A DNA stretch of 35,854 bases from an uncultured Clostridia bacterium (lineage in GTDB: Bacteria; Bacillota; Clostridia; Christensenellales; Borkfalkiaceae), in assembly GCA_947629485.1 (NCBI GenBank), contig CANRDX010000016.1:1-35854 (forward strand). The letters are read 5' to 3'. Below, one piece after another: positions 1 to 8,521 of this stretch. Position 1 is the stretch's first letter. The number at the start of each line of letters is the position of its first letter. The translations under genes were made by a program, and so were the position numbers. Below the pieces are notes generated by a model, which did not search any database, had not been told where the DNA came from, and saw only the letters and a list, made by a program, of their open reading frames with translations.

Positions 1-167
1 ACCATAAAACCGACGGTAAATCAAGTCCGTGCGGAACGAAAAAACAAAAATGGCATTTCGGCGTGAGCTTGTCTTGAACGAATGCGCCGTCGGGCGGCGC
101 GGGCGCTTCGTTTTGCAAAAGGAAAAGGCAAGGCTGAACGCAAAGCGATCCTCTGTTTTGTACAAAT

Positions 168-194
168 TCCCGCCGATTTCTCGGCGGGAGTTTT
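168..194 (+). terminator. Probable intrinsic terminator of an upstream gene
   Basis: A 9-bp perfect stem (168-176 with 181-189) closes on a TTTC loop and is followed by GTTTT. It lies upstream of the promoter of the M60 protein gene, so it would end transcription entering from the left. The rest of 1-240 shows no convincing gene: an open frame at 29-268 has no ribosome site and an Arg/Lys-rich composition unlike a real protein. Confidence 0.55.
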
Positions 195-240
195 CGGCTG
201 CGAAAGGGCGTTTTTCGCCTTCTGAAATCAACGAAATTTG

Positions 241-269
241 TTGCGCAAATTCGGTCTGTATGATATAAT
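241..269 (+). promoter_or_regulatory. Sigma-A type promoter of the M60 surface protein gene
   Basis: TTGCGC at 241-246, a 17-nt spacer and TATAAT at 264-269. The TGA just before the -10 box makes it an extended -10 (TGnTATAAT). The predicted start near 276 gives a leader of about 27 nt with a GGGGAGAGG ribosome site before the ATG at 303. Confidence 0.8.
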
Positions 270-302
270 GCAATAAACTTAAAAACGGGGAGAGGTTTTG
301 CC

Positions 303-3300
303 ATGACAAAACGCAGAAAGATCTGGGTCTCACTTCTCGCACTCGCGGCGGCGGCGCTGCTCATTTGGGCGTTCCATTCGCTATCGGGCATATTCGGCGC
401 GTTTGCCGAAGAGAATGCCGATCTCAGTATCGAGAGGCTGGATCCCGACGACGCCATCTTTAAGAACGGATATCTTGACCGTTACGGCGTTCCCACCGAA
501 AAGTTCGAATACTCCAACAACGGGTCTGCCGAGCAGGGCGCGCCGCTCTCCTATGCGTTCGACCGCAATTTCGGCTCCATTTGGCGTTCGCAGATGCAGT
601 TCAACGGCACGGACGAGACCGTCAACTATGTAGAGGCAAAATTCAACACTCCCGTCGAGATCGACCGCATTCTCTATCAGGCGGACGCGAGCTGGTCCAA
701 CCGCGGGAGCTTTACGCGCGTGCGCATTTCTTATATCCCCGAAGGGGGAAAAGATTATACCGCGCTGGAAGAGCTTGACTACCCGCAGACCTCCGCGACC
801 AACGCCAATCTGATCAAATTCAAGACCCCTCGCACGGTGGAAGCGATCAAGATCGAGTGGTTGAAGATCCACACGGGGCACCGCACCTGTGCGGCGGCGA
901 GCGAGATCATCTATCTCCAACCGCAGAGCGAAGCGGTGGAAAAGGTACAAAAGCTCTTCACCGACTATGCGCAGCTTCATCTCGACCCCTCTATTGAGAC
1001 GAAGGAACAGATCGAGGCGCTCCGCGGCGACGTCATGGAATATGCGTCGTACGATAGCGAGCTTTCGGGCATGCTCAGCCGCGCCGAACAGATCCTCGAA
1101 GGGAAGATCGTCCGCGACGCCCGCAGGGAGATGGGCACGGCGGAGGGGAGCGAAAACCTTTTGACCCGCTACGGCGACGTCGCGGGATATGCGCGCAGTA
1201 CGTTGAAGATGTCGTGGTTCGGCACCAACCGTCAGGCGACGGGCATCTCCGTCACCCCCGCAGACACGCTCACGGTGTATGTGGACGGCGAGGACGGCGA
1301 CCCGCTTCCCCGCCTCGTCATCACGCAGCATTGGGGCGCGTGGTCGGGCTGGAAGAGCGGGGAATACACCCTGCGGCTCGGCAAAAATGTCATTCACCCT
1401 CAGGATATGAACAAAGAGGGGTACAAGACGCAGCATGAGGATCAGAAACAATCTATCCGCGCGGGGGTGCAGGTCCCCACGGGCGGGCCTATCTACCTCG
1501 TCAACCCCTACACGGAAAAAGATCAATCCGAAAACGTCAAAGTGTACATCGAGGGCGGCACGCTCATTCCCATCTTCCGCAAGGGGGGCGACGTCAACTA
1601 CTATAAGGAACAGCTCGCCGCGTATGCGGATACGGTGGAAAACGAGTGGCAGTCCTTGATAGACGGGACAACGCTGAGCGGCACGCCCAAGATCGTAGAC
1701 GTCACCGAGATCGTCTCCGAAAATATCATCGTCACCGTGCGCGCCTCCCGCGCAAACAAGGCGTATAACGAGGCGGGGTACGACCCGCAGCATGCCGCCG
1801 AGAATTGGGACGCCTACGTGAAAGAACTTCTCGAATCGGACGGCGTCATCATCAAAGAAGAGGACAACGGCAATTACGGCGGGAAATACGATCCCCGCGC
1901 ACGCTATCTCAACTGTAACATCCGCCTCATGCAGCCCTACGGCGCGGCATACGCCTTCACGGAGCACGTCGGCATTCAGGTGGATTGGGAGATGGGCGCG
2001 CTCACGGGCGAGAGCTTCGGCTGGGGCTACACCCACGAGCTGGGGCACATGATGGATATCGGAGAGCGCACCGTCAGCGAGTGCAGCAACAACATGCTCT
2101 CCAAATACGATGAGACGGTCATGTCGAAGATCGCCCAGCGCGGGGATTTCGACGCGACGACGGCGGCGCTCGCGCCCGATGAACACGCGGCTTCCTTCTG
2201 GAACACCAACCGCGGCAACTTCATCTTCTGGTGGTTCATCGAGAGCTTTGAAAACGGCTGGTGGCCCACGCTGGAAAATCTCTACCGTTACGAAGATATC
2301 TACAAAGATCACAGGACGGCGGACGGCAAGCTCGAAGCGGACTTTGCCACCATCAACGCCACCGAGAAGCAGGTGCTTCTCTCCTCGATCGCGGCGGGCT
2401 ACGACCTCTCCTATTACTTTGAACGTTGGGGCTACAACCTCTCCATGAACGATCCCATCTTTGCCCGCGCGACGGCTTCGGCGTCCTTCAACACCCTCAT
2501 GGAAGAGGCGAAGAAGGCGGAGAAAATAAAACGGGACGGCTACGAGCCGAAAATTTGGTATGTGGACGCCGACGAATGGTGGGCGCGCAAGCTCGGCGGC
2601 GAAAAAACTTCCATCTATTCCGCCGCCGACCGCCCCGAGATCAAGGCGGTCACCCCCTGCGACGGCGGCTATGCCATTCTCATCGACGGCGGGGAGAAGT
2701 GCAAGCTCTCCTCCCACCTCGGGTTCGAGATCCTCGAAGGCAAAGGGGAGAACAAGAAAGTCGTCGGCTTCACGACCGCCGAGACGTTCACCGATAAGAC
2801 GGAGTACGACGAGGGCTACATCCCCGTATACAGCGTCGTCGCATACGACCGCGCCCTCACCTATTCGGGAGCGAGCGACGAGCTTTCCGCCCAAGAAGAG
2901 GAGATCGTCTGCAAGATCGGCAGCAAAGAGTTCTCCTCCGTCCGCGCGGCGGTGAAGGCGGCGGGGCCTTCCGATACGATCGTCCTCGTCAAGTCCTGCT
3001 ATGCGAGCGGCATCGTCATCGATAAGCCCGTCGCTTTCAGGGCGGAGAACGGCGCCGTGCTCTGCAAGAACGGCTCCGACGAACTCTTCCTCATCGCAGA
3101 GGGCGGCAAGCTCACCCTGACGGGGACGGAGAAAGCGCACTTCATGCTCGACGGCAGCGGCGCCGAGCAGATCAGCGGCCTCATCCGCGTGGATAAGGGC
3201 GGCAGTCTCGACATGGACTACTGCACGCTGCAAAACTGCAATATTTCCCAGCGGAGCGCAAGTAACGGCGCGCTCTCCATCATAGGCGATGCGGATAGCC

Positions 3301-5594
3301 GCGTCACGGTGAACCATACAAACTTTGAGCGCAACTCCTCCCGTCTCGGCGGCGCGGTGTACTCCCAGAGCGGCGCGATCTCGAAGTTCGAGAACTGCAC
3401 CTTTACGAACAACGAGGCGCAGGAGGGCGGCGCGGTGTATTCGCGCGGCACTTCGATGAACTTCCTCTCCTGCACCTTCCGCGAAAACAGCGCGTCGATC
3501 TGGGGCGGCGCAATCGCGGGGACGACCAACTGCAATCTCGGCTTCGAGGAGTCGGCGTTCGAACAAAATTCCTCGGGGCGCGGCGGCGCGATCTATGTTT
3601 TCGGCGCGCTCACCCTCAAAAACGGCAGCGTCACGGGCAACACCGCGACGGAAGAGGGCGGCGCGATCATGCACGCGTCCACGGCATGGTGGCGCGCTAT
3701 GACGCTGAACGGAACCAAAGTCGCAGACAACACCTGCGAGGGCGGCGCGGCGATCTACACCGTCGGGACTGTATCCCTTACGGGGGCGGATCTCTCCGCG
3801 GGCGGCTGTCTGTACGTCTTTGCGGCGGCGTCTAACGAGACGGTCACGTTCAGCGGCGGCAAGCTCGCGGGCGACATCTACAAGAACGAGAAGTGCACGT
3901 TCACGGTGAGAGGCTCCCTCTTCACGGCTTCTGGCACTGTTCACGTCGTCCTCGTCACCGATTCCGCCGTCAGCGCATCCGCGACGATGGAGACGGTGCT
4001 CTTTCAGGCAAACTTTACGTTCGCCTCCGACGCCGCCGCGCCTTTTTCGACGAGCCGCGGGGAGATCGTCGTAGACGGCAGCGAGATCCGTATCTCGCTC
4101 GAAACGGTGGAACTCACCTTCCATGCGGGCGATAAGACTTGGAAGTATCAGTTTCTTCCCGACAAAGAACTTGTGTTCAATACAGATAGTCACGACGAGA
4201 CGACGTACGTCACGGAGTGGTCGGTGGACGGAGCGGTCTATCGGCCGGGCGAGAGCTATCTCGTCACGAAGAGCGCGACCTTCGAGGGCACCGTCGCCAA
4301 AAAGACGCGCGTCGAGTTCCATTATGGATTGGACGGGCAAGAGGACGGCATCGTGTATGTCATTCCCGGCGAGAGCTATTCCTTGCCCCGCCAAACCTTT
4401 GAAAAGCACGTCCTCAACGGCTGGTATCTGAACGATGTGCGCTATCTTCCCGGCTCGTCGCATAAGGCGGAGGCGGGCAAGGATCTCGTCTACACGGCGG
4501 AGATCATCAACAAGTTCGTCGTGCGGTATTGGCTCAAAAACATCAACGGCGGGGAGGATCTGCTGCTCGAAACGCTGTACTACGCCTACGGCGAGGTCCT
4601 CGCCATCGCGGGAGAGGGGCGGTACGAGGGAGATAACATCACCGATTTCATTCCCGACGGGAGCCGCATCGAAACGTATTTGCGCAAGGATACGGGGGAA
4701 GTGCTCTCGGATACCTATGCCGTCGTTTGCGACCTCGAACTCGAAGCGGTCGTCGAGGAACAGCCGATCTATGTCAACTATACCATCAATTACGGCGATC
4801 ACCTCACCAACGACTTCGACGAAGTAAAGCGGGGGACGGACTACACCCTCGCCATGCGGACGATCCCTTACGGCTATCACATCACCCGAATTAGGCTGAA
4901 CTCGGTCGGCGGGCGTTTGGGCTACTATGAAGTCGAGATCCCGCAGGAGCAGGTCGAGAACTTCGTCATAGAAGATATCGACGCAATTTTCTGTATCCTC
5001 GATATTCAGGTGGAGCGCAACGACTACACCGTCACCTATACCCGCAACGGCGAAGAAGTCGATAAACAGCTCTTCAAATACGAGTCGGAGCTTGTTCTCA
5101 GCGCGCCGAAAGAGGGCGAACTGCCCGAAAAGCATCACTTCGTGAGCCTTCAAGTGGGAAGGGAGCAGATGGTGCTCAACGAGGAGGGCGAATATGTCGA
5201 GGCGTTGCAGTTCATCGACCTGCAACTCGACGAGAATGGCGAGACGAAGTATGTCGTGACCGACGATATCGTCATCAACACCAACATCTATATCGAGGTG
5301 GAAGCGCAGCCCGAGGATCCGAGCGGCCCCATTGACCCGACCGACCCCGACGGGCCGACCGACCCCGACGATCCGAGCGGCCCCGACCATCCGACCGATC
5401 CCGATGACCCGAACACGCCCGACACGCCCGATGACCCGAACACGCCCGACGATCCGAGCGATCCCGCCCAAGAGCAGGACGAGGGCGGCGGGATTTCAAC
5501 GCGCATGATCGCGGGGATCGCCGTCGGCGGCGTCGCGCTCATAGGCGGCGTTGCGGCGCTTCTCATCGTTGTGAAAAAGCGCAGACGGCGTTAA
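303..5594 (+). CDS. Large membrane-anchored surface protein with M60-like metalloprotease, F5/8C-like and beta-helix domains
   Basis: The protein has 1763 residues. It begins with a hydrophobic export segment (about 9-35). Residues about 60-205 resemble an F5/8 type C (discoidin) carbohydrate-binding domain. Residues about 290-735 look like a peptidase M60 domain: the zinc site HELGH is at 578-582 and a third ligand Glu is likely E593, fitting the family pattern HExxH-x(8-28)-E. Known M60 enzymes cleave mucin-type O-glycoproteins, so a host or mucin glycoprotein substrate is inferred. Residues about 970-1210 carry repeated GGA(I/V)Y and FxxN motifs typical of right-handed beta-helices of the polymorphic membrane protein type. 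Residues about 1270-1660 contain InlB/MucBP-like beta repeats. The tail is a Pro/Asp-rich spacer (about 1668-1724), a transmembrane helix (about 1735-1755) and KKRRRR. No LPXTG motif is present, so anchoring is by the helix. The gene stands alone between its own promoter and tandem terminators. Confidence 0.85.
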   Translation: MTKRRKIWVSLLALAAAALLIWAFHSLSGIFGAFAEENADLSIERLDPDDAIFKNGYLDRYGVPTEKFEYSNNGSAEQGAPLSYAFDRNFGSIWRSQMQFNGTDETVNYVEAKFNTPVEIDRILYQADASWSNRGSFTRVRISYIPEGGKDYTALEELDYPQTSATNANLIKFKTPRTVEAIKIEWLKIHTGHRTCAAASEIIYLQPQSEAVEKVQKLFTDYAQLHLDPSIETKEQIEALRGDVMEYASYDSELSGMLSRAEQILEGKIVRDARREMGTAEGSENLLTRYGDVAGYARSTLKMSWFGTNRQATGISVTPADTLTVYVDGEDGDPLPRLVITQHWGAWSGWKSGEYTLRLGKNVIHPQDMNKEGYKTQHEDQKQSIRAGVQVPTGGPIYLVNPYTEKDQSENVKVYIEGGTLIPIFRKGGDVNYYKEQLAAYADTVENEWQSLIDGTTLSGTPKIVDVTEIVSENIIVTVRASRANKAYNEAGYDPQHAAENWDAYVKELLESDGVIIKEEDNGNYGGKYDPRARYLNCNIRLMQPYGAAYAFTEHVGIQVDWEMGALTGESFGWGYTHELGHMMDIGERTVSECSNNMLSKYDETVMSKIAQRGDFDATTAALAPDEHAASFWNTNRGNFIFWWFIESFENGWWPTLENLYRYEDIYKDHRTADGKLEADFATINATEKQVLLSSIAAGYDLSYYFERWGYNLSMNDPIFARATASASFNTLMEEAKKAEKIKRDGYEPKIWYVDADEWWARKLGGEKTSIYSAADRPEIKAVTPCDGGYAILIDGGEKCKLSSHLGFEILEGKGENKKVVGFTTAETFTDKTEYDEGYIPVYSVVAYDRALTYSGASDELSAQEEEIVCKIGSKEFSSVRAAVKAAGPSDTIVLVKSCYASGIVIDKPVAFRAENGAVLCKNGSDELFLIAEGGKLTLTGTEKAHFMLDGSGAEQISGLIRVDKGGSLDMDYCTLQNCNISQRSASNGALSIIGDADSRVTVNHTNFERNSSRLGGAVYSQSGAISKFENCTFTNNEAQEGGAVYSRGTSMNFLSCTFRENSASIWGGAIAGTTNCNLGFEESAFEQNSSGRGGAIYVFGALTLKNGSVTGNTATEEGGAIMHASTAWWRAMTLNGTKVADNTCEGGAAIYTVGTVSLTGADLSAGGCLYVFAAASNETVTFSGGKLAGDIYKNEKCTFTVRGSLFTASGTVHVVLVTDSAVSASATMETVLFQANFTFASDAAAPFSTSRGEIVVDGSEIRISLETVELTFHAGDKTWKYQFLPDKELVFNTDSHDETTYVTEWSVDGAVYRPGESYLVTKSATFEGTVAKKTRVEFHYGLDGQEDGIVYVIPGESYSLPRQTFEKHVLNGWYLNDVRYLPGSSHKAEAGKDLVYTAEIINKFVVRYWLKNINGGEDLLLETLYYAYGEVLAIAGEGRYEGDNITDFIPDGSRIETYLRKDTGEVLSDTYAVVCDLELEAVVEEQPIYVNYTINYGDHLTNDFDEVKRGTDYTLAMRTIPYGYHITRIRLNSVGGRLGYYEVEIPQEQVENFVIEDIDAIFCILDIQVERNDYTVTYTRNGEEVDKQLFKYESELVLSAPKEGELPEKHHFVSLQVGREQMVLNEEGEYVEALQFIDLQLDENGETKYVVTDDIVINTNIYIEVEAQPEDPSGPIDPTDPDGPTDPDDPSGPDHPTDPDDPNTPDTPDDPNTPDDPSDPAQEQDEGGGISTRMIAGIAVGGVALIGGVAALLIVVKKRRRR
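5305..5475 (+). repeat. Low-complexity Pro/Asp repeat stretch inside the surface protein gene
   Basis: This stretch encodes irregular DP, DPDDP and DPNTPD units that act as the wall-spanning spacer. It includes an exact 22-nt direct repeat at 5402-5423 and 5429-5450 (period 27, in frame). Such repeats can change copy number by slippage without shifting frame, so spacer length may vary between strains (inference). Confidence 0.8.
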
Positions 5595-5613
5595 AATTTC
5601 CGCCGTCATTTGC

Positions 5614-5646
5614 GGGACGCAAGCCAAAACTTGCGCCCCGTTTTTT
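5614..5646 (+). terminator. Intrinsic terminator, first of a tandem pair
   Basis: A stem of CGCAAG with CTTGCG (5618-5623 with 5630-5635), extended by GGG/CCC across one mismatch, is followed by TTTTTT at 5641-5646. It lies 19 nt after the stop codon of the M60 protein. Confidence 0.75.
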
Positions 5647-5656
5647 CTTTTTCGGA

Positions 5657-5680
5657 GGGCGCGATCTTGCGCCCCTTTTT
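5657..5680 (+). terminator. Intrinsic terminator, second of a tandem pair
   Basis: The stem GGGCGC (5657-5662) with GCGCCC (5669-5674) closes on a 6-nt loop and is followed by CTTTTT. Together with the preceding hairpin it separates the surface protein gene from sleB. Confidence 0.75.
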
Positions 5681-5732
5681 CTTTTCGCATAAAAAATTTT
5701 TCTCTTGCACACATTGCGCATAGGAGGAAATT

Positions 5733-6479
5733 ATGAAGAAGTTATTGTCGGTTGCGGCGCTTGCGCTTGCGCTCACCGCAACAACCGTAGCGGGAACGGC
5801 GGCAACCGTCGCCCGCATACAACAGCAGCCCGTCGAGACCGCCGTCGCGGAAGCGGCGGTGCTGAGGCAGGGCAGCAGAGGAGCCGAAGTGAAGGAAGTG
5901 CAGCGCCGCCTCAAACAGTGGGGATATTACAGCGGCACGGTAGACGGGATCTTCGGCGCGGGGACGAAACAGGCGGTCATCGCGTTCCAGAAGAAGAACG
6001 GGCTTACGGCGGACGGCGTCGTCGGAAGGGCGACCTATAAGGCGCTCGGCATGACGGAGTCCTACAACGCGCTCGGCGGCTCCTCTTCGGGGGGAACAAG
6101 TTCCTCGAACGTGCCCTCGGGATACACGTCGTCCGATCTCTATCTGCTCGCGAAGGCGATCTACGCCGAGGGAAGAGGGGAGATCTACACGGGGCAGGTA
6201 GCCATCGGTGCCGTGATCCTCAACAGGGTGAAGCATTCATCCTTTCCCAATTCCGTCTCGGGCGTGATCTACCAGAAGGGGGCGTTCACGGCGGTCACAG
6301 ACGGGCAGATCAATCTCGAACCCAATCAGACGGCGTATAACGCCGCGCGCGACGCCATGAACGGCTGGGATCCGACGTACGGGTGCATCTACTACTACAA
6401 CCCCGCCGTCGCGACGAGTTCGTGGATCTTCAACCGTCAGACGGTGACGGTCATCGGCAAGCACGTCTTTGCCATATAA
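5733..6479 (+). CDS. sleB: Spore cortex-lytic enzyme SleB (peptidoglycan-binding plus Hydrolase_2 domain)
   Basis: SleB hydrolyses the muramic-delta-lactam cortex peptidoglycan of spores during germination; family members are lytic transglycosylases. The protein has 248 residues: a signal peptide (about 1-25), a PG_binding_1 domain (about 45-107, with the typical GxxGxxVxxxQ and VDGIFGxxTxxAV patterns), a Ser/Gly linker, and the Hydrolase_2 catalytic domain (about 130-248). The conserved AEGRGE motif places the likely catalytic Glu at 146. A GGAGG ribosome site precedes the ATG at 5733. ypeB follows after 9 nt, which matches the conserved sleB-ypeB pair of Bacilli and Clostridia. In Bacillus the operon is made in the forespore by sigma-G. 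The upstream sequence has a possible GCATA box at 5687, but no convincing sigma-G -10 box. Confidence 0.93.
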   Translation: MKKLLSVAALALALTATTVAGTAATVARIQQQPVETAVAEAAVLRQGSRGAEVKEVQRRLKQWGYYSGTVDGIFGAGTKQAVIAFQKKNGLTADGVVGRATYKALGMTESYNALGGSSSGGTSSSNVPSGYTSSDLYLLAKAIYAEGRGEIYTGQVAIGAVILNRVKHSSFPNSVSGVIYQKGAFTAVTDGQINLEPNQTAYNAARDAMNGWDPTYGCIYYYNPAVATSSWIFNRQTVTVIGKHVFAI

Positions 6480-6488
6480 GGAGGAGTT

Positions 6489-8426
6489 ATGGAAAAGGAA
6501 ATCGGAAAAAATGTATCGAGCGGCGCGAAGAAGGTAAAGCGCGTGGAGAGCGAGAAAAAGGCGAAGCCGACGAAAAAGACGGCAGTCAAAAAGACGGCGG
6601 AAACGCGCGCGGTGAAAAAGGAGCACGCGGCGGCGGATCGGCGCGTGGCGGCGGCAAAGGCGCGCGCCGAAAAAAAGCAGGAAAAGATCGGCGAGAAGGC
6701 GGCGTTGAAGCAGGCGAAGCTCGAAAAAAAGGCGGAGGTCAAGGCGAAGAAGCTGGAAAAGAAGCAGCGCATCGCCGAGAAAAAACTTGCGCGCAAGGAA
6801 CTTCTCGCAAAGAAGAAAGCGGAACGCCTCGCCAAAAAGCAGCAAAAACGCGCCGAGATCAAGGAGCGGCGCGTGGAGAAGCGCGCGGAGCGGCGCGCCC
6901 GCAAGGAGATGCTCAAAAACGAGACGAAGGCGGAAAAACAGAAGCGCCTCGCCCGCGAAAAGAAGGAGCGTCTCGCCTTAAAGAGCAAGAAGCATGAGGC
7001 GCGCGAACGCGCCCGTGCAGAGAAGCGCAAGGCAAGAGAGGCGGCCCATGTCCGCAAAGCGGAGGAGAGAAAGCACAAGCGCGAACAGCGCACCGAGCGG
7101 AAGCGCACGCCCGGATTCGGCGGCTGGCTCGCCGCCGTCATCTCCCTCGGAACGGCGTGCCTTGTGCTCGCGACGGTCGTCACGGCGGGCGCGATCCGCA
7201 TGAACGATATGGCTGTCGCGACGGAAAACAGCTACCGCGCCAACCTCTACGAGATGGTTTCCGCTTCCGAACAGCTCGACGACGACCTCTCCAAGCTCCG
7301 CATTTCGGCGGGGGCGAACGAACAGCGTCTCCTTCTTACGGATATCCTCGTGGAGACCGCTCTCATGGAGAGTTCGCTCGAAAAGATCCCCGTGGACGAG
7401 GCGACGGGAACGGATATTTCGTCCTTTGTGAACAAGACGAGCTCCTATGCGCGCACTCTTCTTCAAAAACTCGCGTCGGGAGAGAGCCTTTCAAAGAGCG
7501 AGCTTTCCACGGTGACCTATCTCTATGAGATCAACGATCAGCTCTATCATGAGCTGAACGAGCTGACGACGTTGGCGGAGCGCGGCGCCATGCGCGCCTT
7601 CATGGAGGGCAAGAGCGGGAAGGTATCCGACCGCTTCGCCCAAATGGGGCAGTCCGTCGCAAAGGGCGCCGAAGAGACGCTCGACGCGCCCTTCGCGGGC
7701 GGCGGCAACGTCGGCGAAAACAGGCTCGCCCGCTTCGAGGAGATCACCTCGTCCGAGGCGGAAGAGCGCGCAAAGCAGTACTTTGAAGCATACCATGTCC
7801 GCGAAGTGAAGTTCACGGGCGAGACGATCACGAACGAAGTCTCGTGCTACAACTTCGTCCTCACCGACGAAAACGACGTGGAGATCTTCGCGGAGATCAC
7901 GAAAAACGGCGGGAAACTTGCGTTCTTCGACACCTACGAGGAGTGCACGACGAAGAATTTCGACCTTTCGACCTGCGACGCCATTGCCCGCGAGTACCTC
8001 TCCTCGCTCGGCATCGGCAACGTGGAAGCCGTCTGGCTCTCCGACGGGGGCATGGTCGCGAACCTCACCTATACTTCGCTCGAAGACGGCGTGCGCATCT
8101 ACCCCGAGACCATTCGCGTCCGCGTCTGCGAAGAGAAGGGAAGGGTCGTGGGATTGGACGCCCGCGAGTATCTTCTCAACGATGAAGAACGCGATCTCTC
8201 GGCGCGCCTTTCAAAGTCGGAAGCGCAGAGCAAGCTCTCCGCAGGGTTGGAGCCTTACGCCGCGAACCTCGCGCTCATCCCCGTGAACGGGCAGGAGACG
8301 CTGTGCTGGGAATTTGCCTGCAAGTATGCGGACGGCGAATATATCGTCTATCTCGACGCCTCCACGGGCGAAGAGGTGCGCATCTTCCGCGTTCTGCAAA
8401 GCGCGCAGGGGAGCTATTTGAGATAA
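6489..8426 (+). CDS. ypeB: Germination protein YpeB with a long basic N-terminal extension
   Basis: YpeB is the partner that SleB needs for stable deposition in the spore. Residues about 240-645 match the family: the N-terminal helical region just after the membrane segment, then PepSY-like repeats toward the C terminus. A single transmembrane helix lies at about 212-235. Known YpeB proteins are about 450 residues with a very short cytoplasmic N terminus. This one has 645 residues because about 205 residues, almost only Lys, Arg, Ala and Glu, precede the membrane helix. The extension reads as one long charged helix or coiled coil, with KKTAVKKTAE-like stretches near its start similar to histone H1-like tails. 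The ATG at 6489 has a perfect AAGGAGGAG ribosome site 9 nt after the sleB stop, so the extension is translated rather than a start-site error. Family assignment is firm; the role of the extension is unknown. Confidence 0.9.
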   Translation: MEKEIGKNVSSGAKKVKRVESEKKAKPTKKTAVKKTAETRAVKKEHAAADRRVAAAKARAEKKQEKIGEKAALKQAKLEKKAEVKAKKLEKKQRIAEKKLARKELLAKKKAERLAKKQQKRAEIKERRVEKRAERRARKEMLKNETKAEKQKRLAREKKERLALKSKKHEARERARAEKRKAREAAHVRKAEERKHKREQRTERKRTPGFGGWLAAVISLGTACLVLATVVTAGAIRMNDMAVATENSYRANLYEMVSASEQLDDDLSKLRISAGANEQRLLLTDILVETALMESSLEKIPVDEATGTDISSFVNKTSSYARTLLQKLASGESLSKSELSTVTYLYEINDQLYHELNELTTLAERGAMRAFMEGKSGKVSDRFAQMGQSVAKGAEETLDAPFAGGGNVGENRLARFEEITSSEAEERAKQYFEAYHVREVKFTGETITNEVSCYNFVLTDENDVEIFAEITKNGGKLAFFDTYEECTTKNFDLSTCDAIAREYLSSLGIGNVEAVWLSDGGMVANLTYTSLEDGVRIYPETIRVRVCEEKGRVVGLDAREYLLNDEERDLSARLSKSEAQSKLSAGLEPYAANLALIPVNGQETLCWEFACKYADGEYIVYLDASTGEEVRIFRVLQSAQGSYLR

Positions 8427-8432
8427 AGCGTT

Positions 8433-8463
8433 CGGTCTCGCAAAATAAAATTTTGCGAGACCG
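8433..8463. terminator. Long perfect inverted repeat between convergent genes
   Basis: A 13-14 bp perfect stem (8433-8445 with 8451-8463) closes on a 3-5 nt loop just after the ypeB stop. It lacks a following T run on the plus strand, so by itself it is an mRNA 3'-end hairpin rather than a classic terminator. Confidence 0.5.
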
Positions 8464-8464
8464 T

Positions 8465-8500
8465 AAAAAAACGGGCTGCGTTTTCCGCAGTCCGTTTTTT
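8465..8500. terminator. Bidirectional intrinsic terminator between ypeB and the minus-strand pair
   Basis: The stem CGGGCTGCG (8472-8480) with CGCAGTCCG (8486-8494) includes one G-T pair. It is flanked by AAAAAAA before and TTTTTT after, so it can end transcription from both sides. Confidence 0.85.
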
Positions 8501-8521
8501 CGCTCATGCGCGCCGCGCGGG

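Noticed and set aside
29-268. Open frame of 79 codons upstream of the M60 protein gene
   Set aside because: It has no ribosome site, crosses a terminator-like hairpin and ends at the promoter of the next gene; the composition is Arg/Lys-rich without domain signal.
381-5471. Very long antisense open frame (1696 codons) opposite the M60 protein gene
   Set aside because: The sense strand carries clear domains and a good promoter. The antisense frame is a by-product of GC-rich codon usage and has no start signals.
5687-5718. Sigma-G promoter for sleB
   Set aside because: A GCATA box is present, but no acceptable CATWMTA -10 box lies at 17-18 nt. Sigma-G control remains likely from family knowledge only.
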